Positions 1 through 8,277 of a stretch of 64,000 nt of DNA are shown piece by piece (position 1 is the first letter of the stretch; every line of letters starts with the position of its first letter). The stretch is taken from NCBI RefSeq assembly GCF_003319105.1, contig NZ_QOHH01000003.1, positions 310,001 through 374,000 of the forward strand, in the 5' to 3' direction. Source of the DNA: Blastococcus sp. TF02-09 (GTDB lineage: Bacteria > Actinomycetota > Actinomycetes > Mycobacteriales > Geodermatophilaceae). Below the pieces are notes generated by a model, which was not told where the DNA came from, made no database searches, and saw nothing but the letters and a program-made list of their open reading frames with translations. Made by a program: the position numbers and the translations under genes.

Positions 1-22
1 CGCTGAGCCGGCCTCGCCGGCG

Positions 23-59
23 CTGAGCCCCCACCCCGCACAGCGGGGTGGGGGCTCAG
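23..59 (-). terminator. Stem-loop terminator after the PimB-type glycosyltransferase
   Basis: A perfect 16-bp stem (23-38 with 44-59) closes a 5-nt loop and overlaps the TGA stop at 56-58. There is no T-tract, as is usual for actinobacterial terminators. A smaller hairpin (gccggc-ctc-gccggc, 7-21) lies directly beyond it, so the end is doubly structured. Confidence 0.7.
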
Positions 60-1180
60 TGCTTCTCCAGCAGGTCGGCGAAGGTCCGCGCGATCGTCGT
101 CCACGACCAGCTCTGCTCCACCCACGCCCGCCCGGCCTTGCCCATAGCCCGGGCCCGGGCGGGGTCGTCCAGCAGGTCGGCCAGCGTGCCCGCCACGGCC
201 TCCGGTGACCGCGGGTCGACGACGTGCCCGGTGACGCCCTCCTGGACGGCCTCCGGCGCGCCCCCGGACGTGCCCGCGACGACCGGCAGGCCACAGGCGG
301 CGGCTTCGAGGAACACCATGCCCAGGCCCTCGACGTCGAGCCCGGCGCGGCGGGTGCGGCACGGCATGGCGAACACGTCACCGGCCGCGTAGTGGGCCGG
401 GAGCTCCTCGGAGGGCACCCCGCCGGTGAGGACGACGGAGCTCTCCAGACCCCGCGCGGCGACGGCCCGGCGCAGCGCCGCCTCGTCGGGTCCGCCGCCG
501 ACCAGGAGCAGGCGGGCCGCGGGGTGCCGGGCCAGCACCTGCGGCCATCCCCGGACCAGCACGTCCTGCCCCTTGCGGGCCACCAGCCGGGACACGCAGA
601 CCACCACCGGCGCATCCCCCAGGCCGTGCCGGCGCCGGACCTCCGCGCCGTCGGCGTCCGGGGTGAACCGGTCGACGTCCACGCCCGGGGACAGCTGCGC
701 CAGCCGGGTGCGCTCCCCCAGCGCCGGCGCCAGCCGCGCGCGGGTGTACTCCGTGATGTAGGTGAGGACGTCGAGCCCGCCGGCGATGCGCTGCATGACC
801 TGGCGGCTCCCCGGCAGCGTCACCCAGCCGGTCTCGTGCCCGTGGGTGGCGCCCACGACGTGCCGCACACCGGCCGCGCGCAGCGTGGGCGCCAGCAGGC
901 CCAGGGGCGCGGCGGCACCGAAGAACGCGCTGTCGCACCCGTAGCGGTCGACCAGCTCGACCGCCGCCCGGGCGGTGCCCCGCGTCGGCAGCAGCATGCC
1001 GGTGGGCCGGCGCACCACCGGGTAGGGCAGCGCGGCGTCGTGCTCGGCCGAGCCGAGGTGGTCCGAGGCGAGCACGACCAGCGAGTCCGGTGGACGCCGC
1101 TCGAGCAGGGCGGCGACGAAGGTCTGGATGCCGCCCTGGCGCGGCGGGAAGTCGTTGGTGACGACCAGCGTCCGGGTCAT
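56..1180 (-). CDS. pimB: GT4 mannosyltransferase, PimB type
   Basis: A 374-residue GT-B glycosyltransferase of family GT4. The N-terminus reads TLVVTNDFPPRQGGIQTF, the donor/acceptor signature of phosphatidylinositol mannoside mannosyltransferases. The C-terminal half has a Rossmann lobe (VVVCVSRLVARKGQDVLV) and the retaining-enzyme E-x7-E motif in EGLGMVFLEAAACGLPVV. PimB adds mannose from GDP-mannose to PIM at the cytoplasmic membrane face. The position next to an NlpC/P60 gene, a DEDD/UvrC-like gene and trpD matches mycobacterial Rv2188c, which supports PimB over other GT4 enzymes. The ATG start (1178-1180) overlaps the TGA of the upstream M48 gene, so the two are cotranscribed. Substrate is inferred from family and synteny. 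Confidence 0.8.
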   Translation of the reverse strand: MTRTLVVTNDFPPRQGGIQTFVAALLERRPPDSLVVLASDHLGSAEHDAALPYPVVRRPTGMLLPTRGTARAAVELVDRYGCDSAFFGAAAPLGLLAPTLRAAGVRHVVGATHGHETGWVTLPGSRQVMQRIAGGLDVLTYITEYTRARLAPALGERTRLAQLSPGVDVDRFTPDADGAEVRRRHGLGDAPVVVCVSRLVARKGQDVLVRGWPQVLARHPAARLLLVGGGPDEAALRRAVAARGLESSVVLTGGVPSEELPAHYAAGDVFAMPCRTRRAGLDVEGLGMVFLEAAACGLPVVAGTSGGAPEAVQEGVTGHVVDPRSPEAVAGTLADLLDDPARARAMGKAGRAWVEQSWSWTTIARTFADLLEKH

Positions 1181-2445
1181 GGCCGGCCCTCCAGCCGGGC
1201 CCAGTCCTCCGCCATCGCGATTCGCTCGGCCGTGGTCGGGTGCGAACCGAAGAACCAGCGCCAGGCGGCCGGGGGCTCGGGGTCGGACAGGTTGGTCGCG
1301 GCCAAGCCGCGCTGCATGGCGACGAAGGCCTCCGGATCGCGGGTGAGGTCCAGCGCCGCGACGTCGGCCCGCGCCTCGATGTGCCGGGAGACCAGGTTCT
1401 GCACCGGCGTCGCCACCAGCGTGCCCACCGCGACCAGCAGCAGGAGCATCGGCACCACCGCCGGGTCGCCCGGTCCGTCGGCGCCGGCCCGGCGCAGCAG
1501 TCGCGGCGAGGTCAGCACCCAGCCGAGGAGCGCCACCCCGCCGGCCGCCCCGAACGCCCCGAGCAGGGTGCCGGTGAGGACGTCGTCGGCGGCCACGTGC
1601 CCGAGCTCGTGGGCGGCGATCGACTCGATCTGGTCGTCGGGCAGCCGGTCGAGCACCGTGTCGTACACGACGATGCGGCGGGTGGAGCCGAAGCCCGACA
1701 CGTAGGCGTTGAGCGCCGTGGTGCGGCGGGAGGCGTCGGAGAGCAGCACGTCCTGGACGGGGGTGCCGTTCTCGTCGGCCAGGGCGAGCAGGTCGCTGCG
1801 CAGCTCCCCGGCCGGCATCGACTCGAAGCTGTTGAAGGCCGGCTCGACGAGCACCGGCCAGAGGAAGGAGCCGATGACCACCAGCACGGCCGCACCGGCG
1901 CTCGCGAGCGCCCACCAGGCGCGCGAGGCCCGCCGGGCCAGCCAGACGAGGGCGACCACCCCGAGGGCGGTGAGGGCGGCGTCGATCGCCGTCGACACCG
2001 CCACGTCCCGCACCCACAGCCCCCAGCTCCGCGTGGACAGGCCGTAGCGGTGCCGCACCACCTCGCCGTAGGCCGACAGCGGGAGCGTGACCAGCCGGCC
2101 GATCACCGCCAGGGCGAGGACACCGAGCAGCGTCTGCCAGGCCCAGCGCCCGCGGCGGGGGGCGGGCAGCCCACGGACCAGCCGGGCGCCGAGCCCGGTC
2201 AGCCCGAGGAGGGCGGCGACGGCGAGCCCGAGCAGGAGGGAGGCCAGCGACGCCGGCCGGAGCGCGGCGGCGAAGACCTCCGCGCGGTCGACCTGCTCCG
2301 CCGGCAGCCCCGCCGTCGGGTCGAGGGGCGTGGCGCCGCCGGGCGGCTCCGGCAGCACGTCCCAGGGAGTGGCGACGGCGACGACGACGGCGAAGGCAGC
2401 GAGCAGGACGGCGGCGGTCAACAGCGCCGCACGGCGGGCGGTCAT
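1177..2445 (-). CDS. M48 family integral-membrane zinc metallopeptidase
   Basis: A 422-residue protein of the Ste24/HtpX (M48) family. Several hydrophobic segments come first (MTARRAALLTAAVLLAAFAV at the N-terminus, then about four more by residue 220). The zinc motif HELGH lies in AAHELGHVAADD, with further membrane segments and a downstream acidic/RHIEARADVAALDL segment that supplies the third zinc ligand Glu. It probably degrades membrane or misfolded envelope proteins. I start at the ATG at 2445, just before the hydrophobic helix. An upstream in-frame extension to 2565 has low-complexity sequence and runs toward the neighbouring terminator. Translationally coupled to pimB by an ATGA overlap. 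Confidence 0.85.
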   Translation of the reverse strand: MTARRAALLTAAVLLAAFAVVVAVATPWDVLPEPPGGATPLDPTAGLPAEQVDRAEVFAAALRPASLASLLLGLAVAALLGLTGLGARLVRGLPAPRRGRWAWQTLLGVLALAVIGRLVTLPLSAYGEVVRHRYGLSTRSWGLWVRDVAVSTAIDAALTALGVVALVWLARRASRAWWALASAGAAVLVVIGSFLWPVLVEPAFNSFESMPAGELRSDLLALADENGTPVQDVLLSDASRRTTALNAYVSGFGSTRRIVVYDTVLDRLPDDQIESIAAHELGHVAADDVLTGTLLGAFGAAGGVALLGWVLTSPRLLRRAGADGPGDPAVVPMLLLLVAVGTLVATPVQNLVSRHIEARADVAALDLTRDPEAFVAMQRGLAATNLSDPEPPAAWRWFFGSHPTTAERIAMAEDWARLEGRP

Positions 2446-2568
2446 CGACGGCCCGCCACGGGGGTCGCCCGGCCCGGCACCGTCACGGGCAAGGGGCACC
2501 GGCACGCACGCCGACGATGCTACTGAGCGGGGCGTGCCCGGCTCCCGCAGCGGCGCGTGGTGCACCGA

Positions 2569-2614
2569 CGACGAGGGCCGGCGACCTCCCTCGGGAGATC
2601 ACCGGCCCTCGTCG
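2569..2614 (-). terminator. Nested stem-loop terminator after the NlpC/P60 gene
   Basis: A 13-bp outer stem (2569-2581 with 2602-2614) encloses an inner ctccc/gggag hairpin (2586-2597). It lies 9 nt beyond the stop of the NlpC/P60 gene and before the M48 start, so it separates the two transcription units. Confidence 0.7.
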
Positions 2615-2622
2615 GTCCCGTC

Positions 2623-3741
2623 TCAGGCGATGCGGCGGGCGCTGTTGTAGTTGGGCATCGAGTCGACGCTGGCCACCTTCACCGGCTGGCTGGACGTCGA
2701 GGCGTGCACCATCTGGCCGTTGCCGATGTACATGCCGACGTGGCTGACCGGGCTGTAGAAGAACAGCAGGTCGCCCGGCTGCAGCTCGCTGCGGGAGACC
2801 GCCCGGCCCATCCGCGACTGGCTGCTGCTGGAGTGCGGCAGGGAGATGCCGGCGGCGGCGTAGGCGTAGGACGTCAGACCCGAGCAGTCGAAGGCGTCCG
2901 GGCCGCTGGCACCCCACACGTAGCGGTCGCCCACCTGGGCCAGCGCGGTCTGGACGGCGACCGCCGCCGCGCCGCTGGCCGCGGCGACCGGAGCGGGAGC
3001 GGAGGCGGGGGCGGTGCGCTCTGCGCTGCGCGAGGCACGCACCGGCTGGGAGTCGCCCTGGGCGCGCTCGACCACGGCCCGCTGCGCGGCATCGAGGGCC
3101 GCGTACTGCCGCTGGTAGTCGGCGATCTTGGCCTCGAGGCCCTGCTGCTGCGCCTCGATGTCCGCAACGCTGCGCTCGGCCTTCTCCCGGGCCGCGCGGG
3201 CCTCGTCGTGGGAGTCCTCGGCCCGGTCGGAGGCCTCGGCGACCTCGCTGACGGCCGCGGTCGTGTGCCCGGCGATGGCCTCGAGCGTGCCCATCTGGGA
3301 GACGAGCTCGTCGGCCGACGTGCTGGAGAGCAGCACGTCGAGCTGGTTCATCGTGCTGTTGCCGCCGGTGTAGGCCGTGCGGGCCAGCTCGCGGATGCGC
3401 CCGTCGAGTGCGGCGCGCTGCTGCTGCGCCTCGAAGGCGGCCTTCTCCGCGCTGTCCACGGCGGACTGCTGGCGCTCCAGGTCCACCTTCGCCTCGTTCA
3501 GCTTCTCGCTGACGATCTCGAGCTCGCGGCTGGCGTCGGCGACCAGCTGCGCGGCCTCGGCGGTGGTGGTGGGGTCCCCGGGGACGGCGGAGGCGGTGCC
3601 CGGGAGGACCGTGAAGGTCAGGGCGGTCGTGGCGCCGATCAGCAGGCCGGCGCGGAGGCGGCCCAGGCGGCGGGCAGGGCCGGCCGGATCGGGGCGGAAG
3701 GGTGCGAGGACGTGCGGGGGCAGGGCGTGAGGGGTCGCCAC
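2623..3741 (-). CDS. Secreted NlpC/P60 peptidoglycan endopeptidase, RipA-like
   Basis: A 372-residue exported cell-wall hydrolase. A positively charged N-terminus precedes a signal peptide at about residues 30-52 (AGLLIGATTALTFTVLPGTASA). Residues about 60-235 form a long coiled coil rich in Glu, Ala and Gln, as in RipA-type autoinhibitory domains. The C-terminal NlpC/P60 domain has the catalytic Cys286 in DAFDCSGLTSYAY, His334 in SHVGMYIG and a third polar residue near His346. It should cleave the D-gamma-Glu-mesoDAP bond. The GTG start at 3741 is the first start after a c-di-AMP riboswitch in a roughly 235-nt 5' leader, which ties hydrolase expression to c-di-AMP. Confidence 0.9.
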   Translation of the reverse strand: MATPHALPPHVLAPFRPDPAGPARRLGRLRAGLLIGATTALTFTVLPGTASAVPGDPTTTAEAAQLVADASRELEIVSEKLNEAKVDLERQQSAVDSAEKAAFEAQQQRAALDGRIRELARTAYTGGNSTMNQLDVLLSSTSADELVSQMGTLEAIAGHTTAAVSEVAEASDRAEDSHDEARAAREKAERSVADIEAQQQGLEAKIADYQRQYAALDAAQRAVVERAQGDSQPVRASRSAERTAPASAPAPVAAASGAAAVAVQTALAQVGDRYVWGASGPDAFDCSGLTSYAYAAAGISLPHSSSSQSRMGRAVSRSELQPGDLLFFYSPVSHVGMYIGNGQMVHASTSSQPVKVASVDSMPNYNSARRIA

Positions 3742-3764
3742 GAGCGGCGGCTCTCCGTTTCTTC

Positions 3765-3935
3765 CTCGATCCGCCTACCGAGTTAGCTGACGGGTTCGGG
3801 CGGGGAAGATCGGCCCTATCCCCTGCTGGACCGGCGGACCGGCTCTACAGGGGAACTCACCCCAGAACATGCGGTGGGTCCCCGGTTCACCTCGGACGAC
3901 CTGACGGACGTCGTGCGGTGATTCGGCGGTGTCCG
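3765..3935 (-). promoter_or_regulatory. c-di-AMP (ydaO-yuaA) riboswitch
   Basis: The minus-strand leader of the NlpC/P60 gene carries the conserved ydaO blocks in order: CCGCCGAATC (3926-3935), CCGGGGACCCACCGCATG (about 3867-3884), GGGGTGAGTTCCCC (about 3851-3864), and the hallmark 3' block CCGAACCCGTCAGCTAACTC followed by GGTAGGCGGA. The last block is close to identical to the actinobacterial riboswitch core. In this family c-di-AMP binding turns off expression of wall hydrolases and Rpf proteins. Boundaries are approximate because I could not fold or align it against a covariance model. Confidence 0.88.
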
Positions 3936-3983
3936 GCCGAGGCCACCCGTCTGCGGGTGACGACCACCCGGTCGGACGCAGCG

Positions 3984-4012
3984 ACCCTACGTTCGTGATG
4001 TGGCCGTGACAA
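3984..4012 (-). promoter_or_regulatory. Sigma-70-type promoter of the riboswitch-NlpC/P60 unit
   Basis: Reading the minus strand, TTGTCA (4012-4007) is followed after exactly 17 nt by TAGGGT (3989-3984). This is a near-consensus -35/-10 pair with the actinobacterial TANNNT -10. The predicted transcript start near 3977 lies about 40 nt before the riboswitch. A small hairpin (cacagg/cctgtg, 4018-4036) sits just upstream of the -35. Confidence 0.65.
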
Positions 4013-4136
4013 ACCGGCACAGGAGATACCCCTGTGACGAGAATCTCGACCGGCGCCGCGCGCCTCCCCCAGATCAGCGCTGCGTAGGGGTACACGCACA
4101 GTCCGCATCCGGACAAGCCGTCGCATCGACCGTACG

Positions 4137-4460
4137 TCAGCCGGTCTGCTGGTCGTGCGGGACGCCGCCGTCGCCCGCAGCGGACCCGCCGCGGTGCCGC
4201 AGGGGTGGGACCAGCCCGAACTCGGCGAGCGCGCGCACGGCACGCCGCTCGACGTCGTCGAACTCCACGACCACGCCGGGCGGTGGCACGACGACGTCCT
4301 CCGCGGCGGGCCCGGGGGCGGCGGCGCGGGCGCGGCCGGTCATCGGCACCACGACCGGGTCGACGCCCTCCCAGCCCGGCGGAGCCCCCAGCAGGACGGT
4401 GACGACGCAGTCGGTGCAGCCGGTGCCGCGGACGGTGCAGGTGTCGCAGTCGATGAGCAT
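4137..4460 (-). CDS. Conserved small actinobacterial protein with N-terminal cysteines
   Basis: A 107-residue protein beginning MLIDCDTCTVRGTGCTDCVV. Four cysteines in the first 18 residues (C5, C8, C15, C18) form a CxxC...CxxC pair that could bind zinc or an Fe-S cluster. A hydrophobic patch (VVTVLLGAPPGW) and an acidic middle (VVEFDDVERRAVRALAEFGLVPPL) follow. I recognise the family only as a conserved actinobacterial hypothetical found near NlpC/P60 genes. The ATG is preceded by GGAGGAGAGAC and a TACCGT -10-like box about 32 nt upstream, so it has its own promoter. It ends about 125 nt before the promoter of the riboswitch unit. Function unknown; metal binding is an inference. Confidence 0.7.
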   Translation of the reverse strand: MLIDCDTCTVRGTGCTDCVVTVLLGAPPGWEGVDPVVVPMTGRARAAAPGPAAEDVVVPPPGVVVEFDDVERRAVRALAEFGLVPPLRHRGGSAAGDGGVPHDQQTG

Positions 4461-4523
4461 GTCTCTCCTCCGTGAGTCGTCCGCACGGTAGGAGCGGCCA
4501 CCGACAATCCGGGGCGGCGGACG

Positions 4524-6272
4524 TCAGCTCCCGGCGTACTCCCAGTGCCACGGCTCCTCGCGGCCGTTGCCCGGGTCGGCCCACGAGGGGTGCAGGAACC
4601 CGAAGCGGCCGGCGTTGGCGACCATCCAGGCGTACTGCGGCGTCCCGAAGGTCTCGACTCCCCCGCAGAGGTCCACGGCCAGCCCCCAGCCGTGGTTGCT
4701 CGTACCCGGGACGGCGGCGAGCGCGGGCTTCTCCCCGTAGAGCCGCACCTGCCCGGCGTAGGTGCGGTAGGAGTCGGTGAGGCACAGCGGTCCGCCGAAC
4801 GCGCCCGCGTACGCGGCGGACATGGCCCGGTAGGCCGCGGCGGCGTCGCAGCGCAGGGAGTGGCCCGCCGCGCCGAGCGGGCACATCGCGCTCGGCGGGA
4901 TGAGGCCGTTCGGGTACCCGCCCCACTGCCGGGCGCCGTCGTAGCTCGGCGGGTAGACGGTGTTCCCGCACTCGGTGCGCAGCGCCCCGGCGGCCGGACC
5001 GGGGGCGGCCACGGGTGCCCGCCCGCCCAGGCTGGGCCGACCGACGCCGAGCACCTGGTCGGTCGGGAGGGAGCGCACGACGACGGCGCCGGCCCGGGCG
5101 TCGGCCGCGAGCATGGTCTGCGGGTCCAGGGCGATGCCGACGTGGCCGAGCCCGGACTCCTAGGTCCCTAGGAACACCAGGTCACCCGGCAGCACGTCGG
5201 CGGGGGCGACCGGCTCGGAGACGGCGAAGAGCTCGGCCTGCTCCCCGGGCAGCGGGATGCCGGCCCGGCCGTAGACCGACTGCACCAGCGAGCCGCAGTC
5301 CCACGACTCCGGCCCCGCCGTGCCCGGCGCGTAGGGCGACCCCAGGGCGTCCATCGCCGCGGTCACCGCGGCGAGCGTCTCAGCGGGGAGCACGAGCAGC
5401 GACGCCGGCTGGGCCGGCAGCTGCGCGGCACCGCGCTGGGCGTCCCCACCGGCGGCGCCGACCGGCACCAGCCGCTCGGGGAGGCCCGCGGCCGGGTCCC
5501 GCAGCGCCGCCGCCGGCGGCGGGGTCACCCCCGCCGCGGTCAGCTGGTCCAGGTAGGCCCGCCAGCTGGCCGCCGTCTGCTGGTTGACCTCGACCTGCTC
5601 GCGCTGGAGCTGGGCCAGCTGGCGGTCCACGGCTCCGAGCGCGGCATCCAGCTCGTCGGTCACCGCCGCGGCCGCGGCCTCGAGCTCGGCCGCGCGGGCA
5701 CCCACCTCGTCGGCGCGGGCCCGTGCCTGGTCCAGCGCCGCCGTCGCGCGCTGCTGCTCCTCCAGAGCGGCCTGCCGCTGCGCCTCCGCCGCCCCGATCA
5801 CCGCGGCGGCGTGCCCGTCGACGACCTCGAGGAAGCCCAGGGCGGAGACCACGTCCCCGGGGTCGCCGCCGCTGAGCAGCACCGACAGCGGGGTGACGGC
5901 CCCGCCGTCCCGGTAGACCGCCGCGGCGTACCGGGCGACGAGCGCCCGGTGGCCGGCCAGCTCGCCCTCGGCCTCGCCCAGCACCGCCTCGGCCTCGGCC
6001 ACGGCGCGTTCGGCCTCGCCGAGCGCCGCGCGGGCCTCCTCGACCTCGCCCTGCTGCGACTGCAGGCCCCGCTGCACCTCCGCCGCGCGCTGCTGCAGCT
6101 CGTCGAGGGCGCGGCTGTCCAGGACGCCGGAGGTGCCCCCGGGCTGGTCGCTAGGCGCCGCGGCCGCGGGAGCAGCCGTCAGGGCCAGCAGCGCCAGCGG
6201 CACGACGAGCAGCGACGCCGAGCGGCGGGTCGCCCCCGGCCGTGGGGAGCACCGTGGGGAGCGCGGGGACAT
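4524..6272 (-). pseudogene. NlpC/P60-M15 carboxypeptidase fusion interrupted by in-frame TAG
   Basis: One continuous reading frame encodes, in order: a signal peptide (starting MSPRSPRCSPRPGATRRSAS, then LLVVPLALLALTAAPAAAA), a coiled coil (residues about 45-265), an NlpC/P60 domain with Cys in WDCGSLVQ, and an M15 (VanY-like) D-Ala-D-Ala carboxypeptidase with zinc motifs SNHGWGLAVD and EPWHWEY. A single TAG at 5162-5160 splits it between LPGDLVFLGT and ESGLGHVGIALD, that is between the NlpC/P60 Cys and His. The frame is otherwise intact on both sides, and the 196-residue 3' part cannot stand alone because it starts inside the P60 domain. The start ATG at 6272 follows GAAGGTGG. Two CTAG tetramers within 12 nt around the stop are unusual in this genome. 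Options are a recent nonsense mutation, a base-call error, or readthrough. The 5' part alone (5160-6272, 370 residues) would lack the catalytic His. Confidence 0.8.
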
Positions 6273-6456
6273 CGGACCACCTTCACGGATCTGGGCGGCG
6301 TCGCCCACCGCTGGAATGTTGTCCGCATCACGGGGAAAGCGCCAGGTGAGGGGCGCGTTTCCGCCCGGCCGGGCTACTCCCGTCGGCGCCCGGCGGCCGA
6401 TCGGTCCCGGCGCGGCGTCCCCGGGACTGTCGGCACCCCGACCTACCGTCCGGCCC

Positions 6457-8277
6457 GTGAGCTCCTCTCCACCCCTTCCCCGGTACGTGCAGGGAACGAT
6501 CGAGGATCTCGGCACGCCGCTGGCCGAGGTCACGTTCGTGGTCGTCGACCTCGAGACGACCGGTGGGTCGCCGAAGGACTGCGCGATCACCGAGATCGGC
6601 GCGGTCAAGGTGCGTGGCGGCGTGGTGCTGGGCGAGTTCCAGACCCTGGTCGACCCGGGACAGGAGATCCCGCCCTACATCAGCGTGCTCACCGGCATCA
6701 CGACGTCGATGGTCGCCGCGGCGCCCCGGATCGGCACGGTGCTGCCGTCGTTCCTGGAGTTCGCCCGCGGCGCGGTGCTCGTCGCCCACAACGCACCCTT
6801 CGACCTCGGCTTCCTCAAGGCGGCGTGCGCCCAGAACGGCATCCTCTGGCCGGCCGCCGCCTCGGTCGACACCGCGGTGCTGGCCCGGCGCCTGCTCACC
6901 CGCGACGAGGTGCCCAACTGCAAGCTCGGCACCCTCGCGCCGTTCTTCCGGGCCACCACCTCCCCCACGCACCGCGCCCTGGACGACGCCCGCGCCACCG
7001 TCGACGTGCTGCACGGCCTGTTCGAGCGGCTCGGCCCCCTCGGCGTCTCCTCGCTGGAGGAGCTGACCGGGCTCACCCGGCAGGTCGACCCCGAGCGCCG
7101 CCGCAAGCGCCACCTGGCCGACTCCGTCCCGCACGGCCCCGGCGTCTACCTGTTCCGCGGCCCCCGCGACGAGCCGCTGTACGTGGGGACGTCGACCGAC
7201 CTCCGGACGCGGGTGCGCAGCTACTTCACCTCGGGTGAGCAGCGCAGCCGGATCACCGAGATGGTCGCGCTGTCCCAGCGGGTCGACGCGATCCCGTGCG
7301 CCCACGCCCTGGAGGCGGCGGTGCGCGAGCTGCGGCTGATCGCCGAGCACAAGCCGCGGTACAACCGGCGGTCCCGCTTCCCCGAGCGCGCCCTGTGGGT
7401 CCGGCTCACCGACGAACCGTTCCCCCGGCTGTCCGTGGTGCGCCGCGTGGGGCCCGGCGCCGGGGTCTTCCTCGGTCCCTTCCCCGACCGGCGGGCCGCC
7501 GATGCCGCCGTCGCGGCCGTGCACGAGTCACTGCCCCTGCGGCAGTGCACCGCGCGCATCCCGGCGCGCGCCCCCTCCGGGTCGGCCTGCGCCCTGGCCG
7601 ACATGGGCCGGTGCGGTGCGCCGTGCACGGGCGCCCAGTCGGTGACCGAGTACGCCGACGTCGCCGCGGTGCTGCGCGCTGCGGTGGCCTGCGATCCCAC
7701 CGATCTGGTCGCCCCGCTGCTGCGCCGCGTCGAGCGGCTGTCCGCCGAGGAGCGGTACGAGGACGCCGCGGTCCTGCGCGACCGCGTCGCCGTGCTGCTG
7801 CGGGCCGTTCGCCGGCGGCAACGGCTGGAGTCGCTGGCCGCCGTCCCCGAGCTCGTCCTGGCCCGGCCCGACGGCGCGGGCGGCTGGGAGCTGTCCGTCG
7901 TCCGGCGGGGGCGGCTGGTGTCCGCCGGGGTGGCCGTCCGTGGCGCCTCGGTCCGCGCGACGCTGGCGGGCCTGCTCAGCACCGCGGAGACGCTGCTGGG
8001 TCCCGACGGCGAGATCGCCGCGTCGGTCGATGAGACCGAGCTCGTGCTCCGCTGGATGGAGAAGCCGGGCAGTCGGCTGGTCGAGCTGGACGGCACCCTC
8101 GCCAGCCCGGCGCCCGGCACCGGACCGTTCAGCCGGTTCCTCGCGCTGGCCGACGGCACCGGCGCCCGGCGCGACCCCTTCGCCGACGGGCGGTCGCTGG
8201 GCACCCGGGCGCGCCCGGACCGGATCACCGTGGGCGTGGGCGGCGGGACCCGGTCCCCGATAGCATCGCCGGCGTGA
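6457..8277 (+). CDS. DEDD 3'-5' exonuclease fused to UvrC-like GIY-YIG domain
   Basis: A 606-residue fusion. Residues about 20-190 are a DnaQ-type DEDDh exonuclease: VVVDLETTGG gives Asp/Glu, HNAPFDLGFL gives Asp, and HRALDDARATVD gives His/Asp. Residues about 220-300 are a GIY-YIG nuclease (GPGVYLF, LYVGTSTDLRTRVRSYF), followed by a UvrC-type region with a UvrB-interaction-like helix near AEERYEDAAVLRDRVAVLLRAV. The UvrC C-terminal endonuclease V-like and HhH domains are absent. The combination matches mycobacterial Rv2191 and suggests DNA repair or proofreading. The GTG at 6457 is chosen because TACCGT lies 7 nt upstream (leaderless pattern) and the protein becomes conserved right after it. 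An ATG far upstream would read through the divergent promoter region. Confidence 0.85.
   Translation: MSSSPPLPRYVQGTIEDLGTPLAEVTFVVVDLETTGGSPKDCAITEIGAVKVRGGVVLGEFQTLVDPGQEIPPYISVLTGITTSMVAAAPRIGTVLPSFLEFARGAVLVAHNAPFDLGFLKAACAQNGILWPAAASVDTAVLARRLLTRDEVPNCKLGTLAPFFRATTSPTHRALDDARATVDVLHGLFERLGPLGVSSLEELTGLTRQVDPERRRKRHLADSVPHGPGVYLFRGPRDEPLYVGTSTDLRTRVRSYFTSGEQRSRITEMVALSQRVDAIPCAHALEAAVRELRLIAEHKPRYNRRSRFPERALWVRLTDEPFPRLSVVRRVGPGAGVFLGPFPDRRAADAAVAAVHESLPLRQCTARIPARAPSGSACALADMGRCGAPCTGAQSVTEYADVAAVLRAAVACDPTDLVAPLLRRVERLSAEERYEDAAVLRDRVAVLLRAVRRRQRLESLAAVPELVLARPDGAGGWELSVVRRGRLVSAGVAVRGASVRATLAGLLSTAETLLGPDGEIAASVDETELVLRWMEKPGSRLVELDGTLASPAPGTGPFSRFLALADGTGARRDPFADGRSLGTRARPDRITVGVGGGTRSPIASPA

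Noticed and set aside
1240-2526. Long antisense frames such as the 428-codon plus-strand frame over the M48 gene
   Set aside because: These are open only because of high GC. Their translations are Gly/Arg/Pro/His-rich without any family motif, and a supported gene lies on the opposite strand. The same holds for similar frames over leuS, glnE and others.
2446-2565. Upstream extension of the M48 protease to 2565
   Set aside because: The added 40 residues are low complexity and reach the neighbouring terminator stem. The ATG at 2445 directly precedes the first membrane helix.
4524-5114. Independent 196-residue M15 carboxypeptidase gene
   Set aside because: It starts at an internal Met inside the NlpC/P60 domain, has no signal peptide or ribosome site, and is in the same frame as the upstream hydrolase. 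It is the 3' part of the amber-interrupted gene.
5155-5172. Transposon excision scar from the two cctagg copies around the TAG
   Set aside because: Removing one 8-nt copy would shift the frame instead of restoring it, and no other sign of an insertion is present.
6133-6456. N-terminal extension of the DEDD exonuclease to 6133
   Set aside because: It overlaps the signal peptide of the divergent hydrolase and has no similarity to a domain. GTG 6457 has a leaderless promoter.
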